DNA of 64,000 nt from Blastococcus sp. HT6-30 (GCF_039729015.1 NZ_CP155792.1:2686001-2750000); one strand, 5' to 3'; shown: positions 27,551-37,013, numbered from the stretch's first letter. The notes: a model not told the origin generated them from the sequence alone. A program made the numbers and translations.

Positions 27551-28719
27551 CAGGTCAGCCGGCGGGCGCCGGGGGACGGGATGACGACGAAGGTGCGCGG
27601 CGCGGGATGCCCCTCGTGCGCGAAGCGGTCGGCCACCGACGCCCGGACGGTGTCGACGCCCCCGCTGTCGACCAGGGCGACGACGCTGCCGCCGAAACCG
27701 CCCCCGACCATGCGGGCCCCGTGGGCGCCGCCGGCCGACGCGGCCTCCACGCAGGCGTCGATCAGCGGCACGGAGACCTCGAAGTCGTCACGCAGCGACG
27801 CGTGGCCCGCGGTGAGCAGCGGCCCGATCGCCCGCGGATCGGCGTCGCCGCGCAGCGCGGCCACGACCTCGAGCACGCGGGCGTCCTCGGTGACCACATG
27901 CCGGGCGCGCCGCAGCAGCAGGTCGCCCTCGAGGCTGCCGTCGGCCAGGGGAGCCAGCGCGGGGACGTCGTCGACCTCGCGCAGCAGCGCGACCCCGAGC
28001 CGCCGGGCGGCCTCCTCGCACTCCCGGCGCCGGTCGGCGTAGCCGCCCTCGGTGTGGTCGTGCGTGGTGCCCGTATCGACGACGAGCAGGGCGAGGCCCG
28101 CCGCGGCGAGGTCCAGTGGCACCTGCTCGCGAGTGCCGTCGCGGGTGTCGAGGAAGAGCGCGTGGCCGGCCGTGCAGAGGATCGACGCCGACTGGTCGAG
28201 GACGCCGGTCGGTGCACCGGCGAAGTCGTTCTCCGCCCGGCGGGCGAGGTCGATCAGCGCGTCGGCGTCCAGGTCGAGGTCGAGCAGGTCGCGGACGCCC
28301 AGCGCCACCGAGCAGGACAGGGCTGCGGAGGATGACAGCCCCGCGCCGGACGGCACGTCGCCGTCGACCAGGACGCTGAGCCCGCCCGGGACCCGCCCGG
28401 CCAGCGCGTGCACGACCCCGGCGGGGTAGGCCGCCCAGCCGCCCGGCCAGCCGGGGCGCAGGTCGGCGACGGGGACCACGGCCTCCTGTTCCGGGCGCTG
28501 TGCGGAGGCGAGCACCAGGAGCCCGTCGTCGCGCCGCGCCATCGCCGCGCGGGTGGTGTGCGGCAGCGCCACGGGCAGCACGTACCCGCCGTTGTAGTCG
28601 GTGTGCTCGCCGATGACGTTCACCCGGCCCGGTGCCGCCCAGATCCCGTCGGCCTGCCGCCCGAAGCGCTCGGCGAACGCGGCGGCGGCCCGTGCGGCGG
28701 CGTCCCCGTCTCCCGTCAC
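27550..28719 (-). CDS. galK: Galactokinase
   Basis: Phosphorylates galactose to galactose-1-phosphate in the Leloir pathway. The 389 residues carry the galactokinase signature GRVNVIGEHTDYNGGYVLP (about 31-49), the GHMP ATP-binding GAGLSSSAAL (about 121-130), and a GGGFGGSVVAL motif near the C-terminus. The GTG at 28719 overlaps the galT stop by four bases. No galE or mutarotase is in the cluster. Confidence 0.96.
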   Translation of the reverse strand: MTGDGDAAARAAAAFAERFGRQADGIWAAPGRVNVIGEHTDYNGGYVLPVALPHTTRAAMARRDDGLLVLASAQRPEQEAVVPVADLRPGWPGGWAAYPAGVVHALAGRVPGGLSVLVDGDVPSGAGLSSSAALSCSVALGVRDLLDLDLDADALIDLARRAENDFAGAPTGVLDQSASILCTAGHALFLDTRDGTREQVPLDLAAAGLALLVVDTGTTHDHTEGGYADRRRECEEAARRLGVALLREVDDVPALAPLADGSLEGDLLLRRARHVVTEDARVLEVVAALRGDADPRAIGPLLTAGHASLRDDFEVSVPLIDACVEAASAGGAHGARMVGGGFGGSVVALVDSGGVDTVRASVADRFAHEGHPAPRTFVVIPSPGARRLT

Positions 28720-29807
28720 GGGAGGACCACCGCGCGCAGCTGCTCGGCGACGTCCTCGGGGTTCGTGTCGGTGATAAACGCGCCCATGCCCGACTCGGAG
28801 CCGGCCAGGTACTTGAGCAGGCCCGGCGCGCGGCGCAGCGAGAACAACTGCAGGTGCAGCCACCAGTCGTCCCGCCCGTCGGTCACCGGCGCCTGGTTCC
28901 AGGAGGCGATGTAGGGCATCGGGGTGTCGAAGAGGTGCGCGAACCGGCCCAGGACGTCGAGGTACACCTCTACGAAGGCGTTCCGCTCGGCCCCGGTGAG
29001 GGCGGGCAGGGCGGGGACCCTGCGGGTGGGGAACAGCTGCACCTCGTAGGGCCACCGGGCGGCCGCGGGCACGAACGCCGTCCAGTGCTCATTGGCCGCG
29101 ACCACCCGCGAACCGGACCGCTCGGCGGTGACCACGTCGGCGAAGAGGCCGCCCCCGGTCTCCTCCCGGTGCCGGCGCACGGAGGCCAGCATCTTCTCGA
29201 CGCGCGGCGGGACGAACGGGTATGCGTAGATCTGGCCGTGCGGGTGGGAGAGCGTCACGCCGATCTCCTCGCCGTGGTTCTCGAAGCAGAACACCTGCCG
29301 GACGCCCGGGAGCGCGGAGAGCGCCGCGGTGCGCTCGGCCCAGACATCGACCACCAGCCGCGCACGCTCCGCCCCCAGCCGGGCGAAGTCGCGGTCGTGG
29401 TCGCTGGTGAAGCAGACGACCTCGCAGCGGCCGAAGCCGGGCCGCAGCTCCGCCAGCGGGTTGCCCCGCACCGCGGGGGCGACGTCGCGCGCGACGTCGG
29501 TCGCCAGGGACGGGAACCGGTTCTCGAAGACGACCACCTGGTAGTCGCCCTCGGGGATCTCGGTCGGCCGGCCCGGCCGGGAGGGGCAGAGCGGGCACTG
29601 GTCGGCCGGGGGCAGGAAGGTGCGGGTCTGCCGGTGGGCGGCGACGACGACCCACTCGGCCAGCAGGGGGTCGAACCTCAGCTGGGAGCGGGTGACCACG
29701 GCGGGGAGGTCACGGGTGTCGACCGCCTCCCGCGGAGCCGGGTCCCGGTCGTCGTCGAAGTAGAGGATCTCCCGGCCGTCGGCCAGATGACGGCTGGTGC
29801 GGATCAC
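28716..29807 (-). CDS. galT: Galactose-1-phosphate uridylyltransferase
   Basis: Exchanges UMP between UDP-glucose and galactose-1-phosphate. The 363 residues show the active-site SHPHGQIYAY with H188-P-H190, the second of these being the uridylylated nucleophile, zinc-binding CPLCPS (about 71-76), and ENRFPSLA. The GTG start follows a GGGAAGG site and first codons read VIRTSRH. It leads galT-galK-small membrane gene, all joined by 1- to 4-base overlaps. Confidence 0.95.
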   Translation of the reverse strand: MIRTSRHLADGREILYFDDDRDPAPREAVDTRDLPAVVTRSQLRFDPLLAEWVVVAAHRQTRTFLPPADQCPLCPSRPGRPTEIPEGDYQVVVFENRFPSLATDVARDVAPAVRGNPLAELRPGFGRCEVVCFTSDHDRDFARLGAERARLVVDVWAERTAALSALPGVRQVFCFENHGEEIGVTLSHPHGQIYAYPFVPPRVEKMLASVRRHREETGGGLFADVVTAERSGSRVVAANEHWTAFVPAAARWPYEVQLFPTRRVPALPALTGAERNAFVEVYLDVLGRFAHLFDTPMPYIASWNQAPVTDGRDDWWLHLQLFSLRRAPGLLKYLAGSESGMGAFITDTNPEDVAEQLRAVVLP

Positions 29808-29948
29808 CGCGCGACCACCTTCCCGCCGTCACGGTGCGTGACCGGCAGTGCGACCGTATGCCCGAGAGCGATCACGTTGCCACCGGAGACGATGCGAGCT
29901 CCGATACGCCCGAACGGGTGTCCCGGCCCACTGCCGGCCCGGAACGGC

Positions 29949-29980
29949 GAGAGCCCCCGACCGGGTGGTCGGGGGCTCTC
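29949..29980 (-). terminator. Hairpin terminator after tRNA-Glu copy 1
   Basis: Perfect inverted repeat with 14-base arms (GAGAGCCCCCGACC and complement) and a 4-base loop, eight bases beyond the tRNA 3' end on the minus strand. No T-run follows, as is common in actinobacteria. It is part of the 128-bp duplicated unit. Confidence 0.75.
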
Positions 29981-29987
29981 GGTCGCG

Positions 29988-30060
29988 TAGCCCCGAAGGG
30001 ATTCGAACCCTCGCTACCGCCGTGAGAGGGCGGCGTCCTGGGCCGCTAGACGACGGGGCC
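29988..30060 (-). tRNA. tRNA-Glu (CUC), copy 1
   Basis: A 73-base minus-strand tRNA. Acceptor GGCCCCG pairs with CGGGGCT (G1-U72 wobble), anticodon arm CCGCC-CTCTCAC-GGCGG gives CUC at 34-36, and the T-arm holds GGTTCGAATCC. The 3' CCA is not encoded. It lies in a Glu-Glu-Gln cluster just downstream of gltX and the CPBP gene. Confidence 0.95.
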
Positions 30061-30119
30061 GTGTGCGGGAGCCATCCTGCCATGCCGTGGCCCGGGCCTT
30101 GCAGGGGGCCCGGAACGGC

Positions 30120-30151
30120 GAGAGCCCCCGACCGGGTGGTCGGGGGCTCTC
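30120..30151 (-). terminator. Hairpin terminator after tRNA-Glu copy 2
   Basis: Identical to 29949-29980: 14-base arms, GGGT-type loop, eight bases past the tRNA. With a terminator after each copy, the two tRNA-Glu genes may be separate transcription units unless read-through occurs. Confidence 0.75.
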
Positions 30152-30158
30152 GGTCGCG

Positions 30159-30231
30159 TAGCCCCGAAGGGATTCGAACCCTCGCTACCGCCGTGAGAGG
30201 GCGGCGTCCTGGGCCGCTAGACGACGGGGCC
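30159..30231 (-). tRNA. tRNA-Glu (CUC), copy 2
   Basis: Identical in sequence to the copy at 29988-30060 and 171 bases away. Same fold, anticodon CUC, no encoded CCA. Probably the template for, or product of, the tandem duplication. Confidence 0.95.
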
Positions 30232-30266
30232 GTGCTGGGTGGTGCAAGAGGAACCAGGCTTCCTCG

Positions 30267-30338
30267 CTGGGGTACCAGGACTCGAACCTAGACTAACGGA
30301 ACCAGAAACCGTCGGGCTGCCAATTACCCCATACCCCA
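30267..30338 (-). tRNA. tRNA-Gln (CUG)
   Basis: A 72-base tRNA: acceptor TGGGGTA/TACCCCA, discriminator G, D-arm with TAATTGGCA, anticodon loop TTCTGGT giving CUG, and T-arm GGTTCGAGTCC. Position 31-39 at the top of the anticodon stem is a U-U mismatch. CCA is not encoded. Its place near gltX and the presence of gatCAB fit charging through Glu-tRNA-Gln transamidation. Confidence 0.94.
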
Positions 30339-30416
30339 TGGGTAGCACCTCGCGGCGCCGCAGATGACTGTACCCGACGCCCGGGAACCGGGTCACACCA
30401 CCCCCGGTCGGCGGGG

Positions 30417-31556
30417 TCAGCGCACCGGGGCGGGGCCCGCCACGGGCGGGATCCGGAGGTCCAGCGCGGGGGTGCGAGTCTCCAGGTCGGCCCGCCGCCG
30501 CCACCGGGCGACGAGCGCGACGTAGCCACCGAAGGCGGCCAGGCCCAGCGCCACCGAGACGGCCGCCAGCCCGGGAGGCACGGCCGCCGTGGCCACCCCC
30601 TCCCCCAGCAGCGCTGCCAGCACGAACAGCACCACGTTGTTCACCGCGTGCAGCACGATCGCCGCCTCCAGCCCGCCGGTCAGCCACACCACCGCCGAGG
30701 CCGCCAGGGCGAACAGGAAGCGGTCGAGGAACGTGAGCAGGTCCGGCGGCAGGTGGGCGAGCGAGAACAGCGTCGCGGTGACCAGGGCGGCTCCCACGGC
30801 ACCGGCGTGCGGGCTGCGGATCCAACCGGCGATCGCCTGGCTGAGGTAGCCGCGGAACAGGTACTCCTCGGCCGCGGACTGCAGCGGCGTGGTGAGCAGG
30901 ACCACGACGAGCAGCCACCCCCACGAGCGCACCGGCCCCTCGACGTCGGCGTCGCCCACGGTGAAGGCCAGCAGCACCGACAGGACGATGGCGACGCCGA
31001 GCGTGGCGAGGGCGAGCAGCGTCAGGCGGGGCAGCAGCCGCCAGCGGATCCGCGCGAGCACCGACGACGACCACCCCGTGCGCATGCCGTGGGCCACGGC
31101 CCACGCCAGCCAGACGACCGGGATCGCCACGATCAGGGTGAGATTGGTGACCAGCAGCGTGCCCGGATCGGTGAGCTGGAGCAGGGCCAGGTCGGGGCTG
31201 ACGCCGGTGAGGATGCCGACCACGGCGAGCACCGCGCTGCCCACCAGGAACACGACCCCGAGGAGCAGCAGACCCAGCAGTGGCCGCCACCACGCCCAGT
31301 CGCGGGTGCGCATGACGTGCAGGTAGGGCTGCGGCTCGTCGTGCGGCGGCGCATCCGGGGGCACCGCCCACCCCGCCGGGGGGTACGGCGGCGGAGGTGG
31401 CCCCCAGCCCGGCGGAGGTGGCCCCCAGCCCCGCGGCGGCCCGTAGGGCTGGACCCACGGGGGCATCGGGAACTGCCCCGGCGCGGGGCGCAGGGTCGGC
31501 GGTGGCCCGGTGTACGGCTCCTCGGCCGTCCGGCCACCATTCCCCGGCGACGTCAT
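30417..31556 (-). CDS. CPBP family intramembrane metalloprotease
   Basis: A 379-residue membrane protein with a Pro/Gly/Trp/Tyr-rich cytoplasmic N-terminus (about 1-95) and about eight transmembrane helices. The CAAX-protease/bacteriocin-processing motifs are present: [12 protein letters not shown] (EExxxR), FSLAHLPPD with a metal-binding His, and HAVNNVVLF (HxxxN). The substrate is unknown; relatives include bacteriocin immunity and prenyl-protein proteases. The ATG at 31556 overlaps the gltX stop by four bases (ATGA). Confidence 0.87.
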   Translation of the reverse strand: MTSPGNGGRTAEEPYTGPPPTLRPAPGQFPMPPWVQPYGPPRGWGPPPPGWGPPPPPYPPAGWAVPPDAPPHDEPQPYLHVMRTRDWAWWRPLLGLLLLGVVFLVGSAVLAVVGILTGVSPDLALLQLTDPGTLLVTNLTLIVAIPVVWLAWAVAHGMRTGWSSSVLARIRWRLLPRLTLLALATLGVAIVLSVLLAFTVGDADVEGPVRSWGWLLVVVLLTTPLQSAAEEYLFRGYLSQAIAGWIRSPHAGAVGAALVTATLFSLAHLPPDLLTFLDRFLFALAASAVVWLTGGLEAAIVLHAVNNVVLFVLAALLGEGVATAAVPPGLAAVSVALGLAAFGGYVALVARWRRRADLETRTPALDLRIPPVAGPAPVR

Positions 31557-33043
31557 CCCGCGGTGGCGGCGACCGCGCGGGCCGCGGCGAGCCGGTCGAG
31601 CGTCCGTTCGCGGCCGAGCAGCTCCATCGACTCGTACAGCGGCGGGGACACCGTGCGCCCGCTGACCGCGACCCGGACCGGGCCGAAGGCCTGCCGCGGC
31701 TTGCGGCCGAGCCCCTCGACCAGCGCGTCCTTCAGCGCCTGCTCGATGGCCGGGGTGGTCCACTCCGGCAGTGCACCCAGCGCCGTGGTCGCAGCGTCCA
31801 GCACCTCGACCGCCGGTTCCCCGGCCAGCTGCTTCTCGGCCGCCGCCGGCTCGATGGTCACCTCGTCGACGAAGAGGAAGCCCAGCAGCCCGACCGCCTC
31901 CGACAGCACGATCATGCGTTCCTGCGCCATCGGCGCGATGGCCCGCAGCACGGCGTCCTGCTCGGCGGTGGGCGGCTCGCTCACCAGGCCTGCCCCGGCG
32001 AGGTAGGGGATCACGCGGGCGGTGAACTCCTCCACCGGGAGGGCGCGCAGGTGCGTGGCGTTGATCGCCTCGGCCTTCTTCAGGTCGAAGCGCGCCGGGT
32101 TGGCACTGACCCGGGAGACGTCGAAGGCCTCGACCAGCTCCGCGGTGGAGAAGATGTCCCGGTCCTCGGCGATCGACCAGCCCAGCAGCGCCAGGTAGTT
32201 GGCGAAGCCCTCGGGCAGGAAGCCGCGCTCGCGGTACACGTCGAGGTTGGACTGCGGATCGCGCTTGGAGAGCTTCTTGTTGCCCTCGCCCGTCACGTAC
32301 GGCAGGTGGCCGAACCGGGGAGTGCCCGAGGCGACGCCGACGTCGGCCAGCGCCCCGTAGAGGGCCAGCTGCCGCGGCGTGGAGGGCAGCAGGTCCTCAC
32401 CGCGCAGGACGTCGGTGATGCCCATCAGCGCGTCGTCGACCGGGTTGACGAACGGGTAGAGCGGAGCCCCGTTGCCGCGGACGAGCACGAAGTCGGGCAC
32501 CGACCCGGCGGCGAAGCGCACCTCCCCCCGGACGAGGTCGTCCCACACCAGGTCCTCGTCCGGCATCCGCAGCCGGAGCACCGGCTGCCGCCCCTCGTCC
32601 CGGAAGGCGGACTTCTGGGCGTCGGTGAGGAACCGGTCGTGGTTGTCGTAGCCGAGCTTCGGGTCCTGGCCCGCCGCCCGCCGCCGGGCGTCGACCTCCT
32701 CGTTGGTCGAGAAGGACTCGTAGGCGTGCCCCGCCTCGAGCAGCTTCGCCGCCACCTCGCGGTAGACGTCGTGTCGCTCCGACTGGCGGTACGGGCCGTT
32801 CGGGCCACCCACCTCGGGGCCCTCGTCCCACTCGAGCCCGAGCCACCGCAGGCAGTCGAGCAGGTGGCGATAGGACTCCTCGGAGTCGCGGGCGGCGTCG
32901 GTGTCCTCGATGCGGAGGACGAACGTGCCGCCGGAGTGCCGGGCGTGCGCCCAGTTGAACAGAGCCGTGCGCATCAGGCCGACGTGCACCATGCCCGTCG
33001 GTGACGGGCAGAAGCGCGTGCGGACCGTCGTCGGCTGCGTCAC
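31553..33043 (-). CDS. gltX: Glutamyl-tRNA synthetase
   Basis: Class I synthetase of 496 residues charging tRNA-Glu and, in organisms using GatCAB, also tRNA-Gln. The HIGH-type motif is [20 protein letters not shown] and the KMSKS-type motif is [22 protein letters not shown] is also diagnostic. No glutaminyl-tRNA synthetase is in the window, while gatCAB is. The GTG start overlaps the FAH gene stop by four bases, an order also seen in mycobacteria. Confidence 0.97.
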   Translation of the reverse strand: MTQPTTVRTRFCPSPTGMVHVGLMRTALFNWAHARHSGGTFVLRIEDTDAARDSEESYRHLLDCLRWLGLEWDEGPEVGGPNGPYRQSERHDVYREVAAKLLEAGHAYESFSTNEEVDARRRAAGQDPKLGYDNHDRFLTDAQKSAFRDEGRQPVLRLRMPDEDLVWDDLVRGEVRFAAGSVPDFVLVRGNGAPLYPFVNPVDDALMGITDVLRGEDLLPSTPRQLALYGALADVGVASGTPRFGHLPYVTGEGNKKLSKRDPQSNLDVYRERGFLPEGFANYLALLGWSIAEDRDIFSTAELVEAFDVSRVSANPARFDLKKAEAINATHLRALPVEEFTARVIPYLAGAGLVSEPPTAEQDAVLRAIAPMAQERMIVLSEAVGLLGFLFVDEVTIEPAAAEKQLAGEPAVEVLDAATTALGALPEWTTPAIEQALKDALVEGLGRKPRQAFGPVRVAVSGRTVSPPLYESMELLGRERTLDRLAAARAVAATAG

Positions 33044-33852
33044 CGGGCGCCGCCGGCCGTCGAGACGGAGTCGGCCGCGGAGACGGAGTTCGTCAGCGTG
33101 CCGAGGCCCTGGATGGTGCAGGCCACCGTCTGGCCGGGGCGGATCGGGCCGACGCCCGACGGGGTGCCGGTGAGCACGACGTCGCCGGGGAGCAGGGTCA
33201 TCACCCGGGAGATGTAGGAGATCAGCAACGGGATGCCGAAGAGCAGCTGGCTGGTGCGGCCGCTCTGGCGGCGCTCGCCGTCGACGTCGCAGGTGACCTC
33301 CAGGTCGGCGGCGTCGAGGCCGATGCCGGACAGGTCGGTCTCGATCCACGGCCCCAGCGGGCAGAAGGAGTCGAAGCCCTTCGCGCGGGTCCACTGCCCG
33401 TCGCTCCGCTGCATGTCCCGCTCGGTCACGTCGTTGCCGATCGTGTAGCCGAAGACGCTGCTCAGCGCCTGCTCCGGCGTCACGTTGCGGGCGCCCCGGG
33501 CGCCGATGACGACGGCGAGCTCGGCCTCGTGGTGCACGTTGGTGCTGCCCGGCGGGATCCGGATGGCGTCGCCGGGGCCGATGACCGACGTCGAGGGCTT
33601 GAGGAACAGCAGCGGCTCCGTGGGAGCGTCGCCGGTGTTCATCTCCTTGACGTGGTCGGCGTAGTTCTTCCCGACGCACACCACCTTGCTCGGCAAGATC
33701 GGCGAGAGCAGCCGGATGTCGGCCTGCGCGTAGCGCGTGCCGGTGAAGGAGATCTGGCCGAAGGGGTGGCCCTCGATCTGGGCGACCTGGCCGTCGCCGT
33801 CGAGGACGCCGAAGGACATGCCCCGGGGGGAGGCGAAACGGACGATGCGCAC
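33040..33852 (-). CDS. Fumarylacetoacetate hydrolase (FAH) family protein
   Basis: A 270-residue FAH-superfamily enzyme. Features are the N-terminal [31 protein letters not shown], metal-binding [11 protein letters not shown] (Glu-x-Glu), [15 protein letters not shown] and [15 protein letters not shown]. Relatives act as acylpyruvases, oxaloacetate decarboxylases or homoprotocatechuate enzymes; the substrate is open. Fixed linkage to gltX in actinobacteria (Rv2993c position) suggests a housekeeping, perhaps metabolite-repair, role. Confidence 0.9.
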   Translation of the reverse strand: MRIVRFASPRGMSFGVLDGDGQVAQIEGHPFGQISFTGTRYAQADIRLLSPILPSKVVCVGKNYADHVKEMNTGDAPTEPLLFLKPSTSVIGPGDAIRIPPGSTNVHHEAELAVVIGARGARNVTPEQALSSVFGYTIGNDVTERDMQRSDGQWTRAKGFDSFCPLGPWIETDLSGIGLDAADLEVTCDVDGERRQSGRTSQLLFGIPLLISYISRVMTLLPGDVVLTGTPSGVGPIRPGQTVACTIQGLGTLTNSVSAADSVSTAGGAR

Positions 33853-34373
33853 GACCCGAGGTTAGTCGGCTCTCCGGTCGGCGGCCCCGGCGCGCCTCGG
33901 GCTCACTGCACTCGTGGCCCGCCGCTCCCCCCACTCGTCGTGGACAGCCGCGATTCCGAGGCGCTGGCCGCCTCCCGGGCGGGCGGTGCTCGGCCACCGG
34001 GTCCTCGGCGACGAGCACGGCGCAGCGAGATCGGCCCGGCCGAGGGCTTCGCCGGCCCGGCGCCGATCAGTCCGGCGACCAGGGCCGCCACGTGCTCGCC
34101 GATCCCGAGGGCAACGAGTCCCGCCCGCTGAGCAGCCAGCCCGACCCGCTGCAGCAGGGGCTGCCGGTGCCCCGCGCCCCGCGGACGTAGCTCCAGGAAG
34201 TCGGGGTCTGCTTACCGTCGTAAGCAGAACCCGACTGTGCGCGGGAAGGCCCCCGCCGGCGAGGGCGCCTGCCCTGCGTCACCGGTTCGGGCCCGGCAGG
34301 GACGACGGAGCGGCTCGGTGGAGCAGGGGACGGCGATTGGCCGCGGGGTCGGCCGGAGGCCGACAATGTCACC
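33853..34373. other. 521-bp intergenic region without a supported gene
   Basis: Between the FAH gene (minus) and the monooxygenase-like gene (plus). Short frames on both strands are Arg/Pro/Ala-rich and lack plausible starts. A minus-strand frame at about 34215-33905 reads partly protein-like (for example LQRVGLAAQRAGLVALGIGE) but has no start or recognised homology and could be a decayed gene. The clear feature is the inverted repeat at 34199-34236. The right end must contain the promoter of 34374. Confidence 0.5.
34199..34236. repeat. Long inverted repeat (17-base arms, 4-base loop)
   Basis: AGTCGGGGTCTGCTTAC and its near-complement GTAAGCAGAACCCGACT flank CGTC with one mismatch. The arms are unusually AT-containing for this genome. 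No T-run follows on either strand. It could be a bidirectional terminator, an operator, or a scar of a mobile element; none is proven. Confidence 0.75.
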
Positions 34374-34700
34374 GTGATCCTCATCGTCGTGAAGTTCCCC
34401 GTCCGTCCCGAGCGCGCCGACGAGTGGACCGGGCTGGCCGCCGACTACGCCCGCGCGGTCAACGGCGAGGAGGGCTCGCTGTTCTTCGAGTGGTCGCGGA
34501 GCCTGGAGGAGCCGAACACCTACGTCTGCGTCGAGGGCTTCCGGGACGCCGCCGCCGGCGCGGCGCACGTGGCCACCGACGCCTTCACCCGCTTCGTCGA
34601 GCAGGCGCCGGACCTCGTGTCGGCGCAGCCGCAGATCATCTACGTCGACGCCCCCGACGTCGCCGGCTGGGGCCCGATGGGGGAGATCCAGCCGCGCTGA
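34374..34700 (+). CDS. Antibiotic biosynthesis monooxygenase-like (ABM) protein
   Basis: A 108-residue dimeric alpha/beta-barrel-type protein: MILIVVKFPVRPERADEW, NGEEGSLFFEWSRSLEEPN, VCVEGFRDAAAGAAHVATD and a late IIYVDAP strand. The family includes YgiN-type quinol monooxygenases and heme-degrading enzymes; the substrate is unknown. The GTG start is seven bases downstream of an ACAATGTCACC stretch with no strong ribosome-binding site. The amidotransferase pseudogene follows after seven bases. Confidence 0.8.
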   Translation: MILIVVKFPVRPERADEWTGLAADYARAVNGEEGSLFFEWSRSLEEPNTYVCVEGFRDAAAGAAHVATDAFTRFVEQAPDLVSAQPQIIYVDAPDVAGWGPMGEIQPR

Positions 34701-34707
34701 CCCGCCG

Positions 34708-35436
34708 GTGTTGTCCTTCCTGCTGCTGTCCACCCGACCGGAGGACACGGCCGCCGACGAGGAGCTCGCCTCGTTCCTCCGGTTCACCGCCCTGCCCGCG
34801 GAGCGGCTGCAGCGGATTCGGCTGGAGGCGGGCCCGCTGCCGTCGCTGGATCTCGACGCCTACGCCGGGGTGTTCCTCGGTGGCGGGCCGTTCAACTCCA
34901 GCGACGAGCCGGACGCGAAGTCCCCCGTCCAGGTGCGGGTCGAGCGGGAGGTCGGCGCCCTCCTGGACGAGGTGGTGGCGCGCGACCTGCCGTTCTTCGG
35001 CGCCTGCTACGGCATCGGCACGCTCGGCACCCGGCAGGGCGGCGTCGCGGACCGGACCTACGGCGAGCCGGTGTCGGCGGTCGAGGTGGCGCTGACGCCG
35101 GAGGGCCGCGCCGACCCCCTGCTGGCCGGGGTGCCCGACCGGTTCCAGGCCTTCGTGGGGCACGAGGAGGCCTGCCGGGTGCTGCCGCCGGGCGCGGTGC
35201 TGCTGGCGTCGTAGGCGAGCTGCCCCGTGCAGATGTTCAGGGTGAAGGAGAACGTCTACGCCACCCAGTTCCACCCGGAGCTCGACGTCCCCGGGATCGT
35301 GCAGCGGGTGCGCATCTACCAGCACGCCGGCTACTTCGCGCCGTCGGAGATCGAGGCGGTCATCGCGCGGCTGACGCCGGCGGTCCTGACCCACCCCGGG
35401 CGCCTGCTGGCGAACTTCGTCGCCCGCTACGGCTGA
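34708..35436 (+). pseudogene. Class I glutamine amidotransferase-like gene interrupted by an in-frame TAG
   Basis: The first 168 codons encode a GATase-1 fold with GVFLGGGPFNSSD and the nucleophile loop FFGACYGIGTLG. A TAG at 35212-35214 then stops translation. The same frame continues without further stops: VQMFRVKENVYATQFHPELD, with the triad His and Glu, down to FVARYG and a TGA. Without the amber codon the product would be about 242 residues, normal for this family of GMP-synthase-like amidotransferases. The shortened product keeps the Cys but loses His-Glu. A GTG at 35227 could restart the tail, but that fragment alone would be inactive. Sequencing error is possible. Confidence 0.8.
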
Positions 35437-37013
35437 GGGCGGCGCAGCACGGCGTAGGTGAGCGCGTCGACCAGCGCATGCCAGGACGCCTCGACGATGT
35501 TGGCGTGGACCCCGACGGTGGTCCACTCCCCCACCCCGTCAGTGGTGTCGATGAGCACCCGGGTGGTGGCGCTCGTGCCGCCCCTCCAGCCCAGGATGCG
35601 GACCTTGTAGTCGGCCAGGGCGACGTCGGCCAGCTGCGGGTAGCGGTGCACCAGCGCCTGCCGCAGCGCGTTGTCCAGGGCGTTGACCGGGCCGTTGCCC
35701 TCACCGGTGCTGATGATGCGCTGGCCGTCGACGTGCACCTTGACGGTCGCCTCGCTGACGACGACGCCGTTGCCCCAGTGCTCGACGGAGGTCCTGTAGC
35801 TCTCCAGCTCGAACAGCGGGGGCGGCGCCCCGGGCAGCTGCGAGCGGAGCAGCAGCTCGAAGGAGGCGTCGGCGGCCTCGAAGGACCACCCGTCGGCCTC
35901 GAGCACCTTCACCTGGTCGACCACCCGGCCGACGGCGTCGGACTCGCCGGTGAGGTCCACGCCCAGCTCGCGGCCCTTCAGCTCGACCGACGCCCGGCCC
36001 GCCATCTCGGTGACCAGGATGCGCATGCCGTTGCCCACGACCGACGGGTCGAGGTGGTTGTAGAGCTCGGGGCTCACCTTGATCGCGCTGGCGTGCAGCC
36101 CGGCCTTGTGCGCGAACGCCGAGGCGCCGACGAACGGCTGGTGGTCGTCGGGGGCGATGTTGGCCAGCTCGGCGATCGCGTGGCTGACCCGCTGCAGCTC
36201 CAGCAGGCACTCGGCCGGCACGGCGGGGATGCCCATCTTGGTGACCAGGTTCCCGATGAGCGCGAAGGTGTCCGCGTTGCCGGCGCGCTCGCCGTAGCCG
36301 TTCGCCGTCCCCTGGACGTGCGTGACGCCGGCCTCGACCGCCGCGAGGGTGTTGGCCACCGCGCAGCCGGTGTCGTCCTGGCAGTGGATGCCCAGCCGGC
36401 CGTCCACCCGCGCCCGCACCTCGGTCACGATCCGGCCCACGCCCATGGGCAGCATGCCCCCGTTCGTGTCGCACAGGACGCCGACCTCGGCACCGGCGTC
36501 GAACGCCGCCTGCAGTACGCGCACCCCGTAGTCCCGGTCGGCGGCGTACCCGTCGAAGAAGTGCTCGCAGTCGAGGAACACCCGCCGGCCGTGGGCGACG
36601 AAGAAGGCGACGCTGTCGGCGACCATCGCCAGGTTCTCCTCCAGCGTGGTGCGCAGCGCCTCCCGCACGTGCCGCACGTCGGACTTCGCGACCAGGCAGA
36701 CCACCGGCGTCTGCGCGTCGAGCAGGGCTCGGACCTGCAGGTCGTCGGCCACGGCGACGCCGGCCTTGCGGGTCGAGCCGAACGCCACCAGCTGCGCGTT
36801 CTTCAACTGCAGCTCGGTCCGCGCGCGGGCGAAGAACTCGGTGTCCTTGGGCAGCGCGCCCGGCCACCCGCCCTCGATGTAGCCGACGCCGATCTCGTCC
36901 AGCAGCCGGGCCACCGCGAGCTTGTCGGCGACCGAGTAGCTGACCCCCTCGCGCTGGGCGCCGTCGCGCAGCGTGGTGTCGAAGACGTGGAAGTCGGTGT
37001 CGGTGGTGGTCAC
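35427..37013 (-). CDS. cimA: (R)-citramalate synthase
   Basis: Condenses pyruvate and acetyl-CoA to citramalate, the threonine-independent entry to isoleucine. The 528 residues carry the HMGL-like DTTLRDGAQREGVS (about 12-25), GIHCQDDTGCAVANTLAAVE and VQGTANGYGERAGNAD motifs, and a C-terminal LeuA-type allosteric domain (about 400-520) for end-product inhibition. Isopropylmalate synthase is similar, but TTLRDGAQREG and the length match CimA. The start is GTG. It overlaps the convergent amidotransferase by 10 bases. An attenuator-type leader lies directly upstream. Confidence 0.92.
   Translation of the reverse strand: MTTTDTDFHVFDTTLRDGAQREGVSYSVADKLAVARLLDEIGVGYIEGGWPGALPKDTEFFARARTELQLKNAQLVAFGSTRKAGVAVADDLQVRALLDAQTPVVCLVAKSDVRHVREALRTTLEENLAMVADSVAFFVAHGRRVFLDCEHFFDGYAADRDYGVRVLQAAFDAGAEVGVLCDTNGGMLPMGVGRIVTEVRARVDGRLGIHCQDDTGCAVANTLAAVEAGVTHVQGTANGYGERAGNADTFALIGNLVTKMGIPAVPAECLLELQRVSHAIAELANIAPDDHQPFVGASAFAHKAGLHASAIKVSPELYNHLDPSVVGNGMRILVTEMAGRASVELKGRELGVDLTGESDAVGRVVDQVKVLEADGWSFEAADASFELLLRSQLPGAPPPLFELESYRTSVEHWGNGVVVSEATVKVHVDGQRIISTGEGNGPVNALDNALRQALVHRYPQLADVALADYKVRILGWRGGTSATTRVLIDTTDGVGEWTTVGVHANIVEASWHALVDALTYAVLRRPQP

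Larger units (their letters stand above)
29936..30234. repeat. Tandem duplication of a 128-bp terminator + tRNA-Glu unit
   Basis: Bases 29936-30063 and 30107-30234 appear identical over 128 bases, offset by 171, and hold a hairpin terminator and a full tRNA-Glu gene. The 43 bases between copies are not repeated. Complete identity, including spacer bases, points to a recent duplication or to gene conversion. Confidence 0.9.

Noticed and set aside
33903-34091. A 62-codon minus-strand ORF in the gap before 34374
   Set aside because: No ribosome-binding site, Arg/Pro/Gly-rich tail and no recognised homology; recorded only as a possible remnant.
35212-35214. TAG read as pyrrolysine or by programmed read-through in the amidotransferase
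   Set aside because: No pyl genes, no read-through context and no homologous precedent in this family; a nonsense mutation or sequencing error is simpler.
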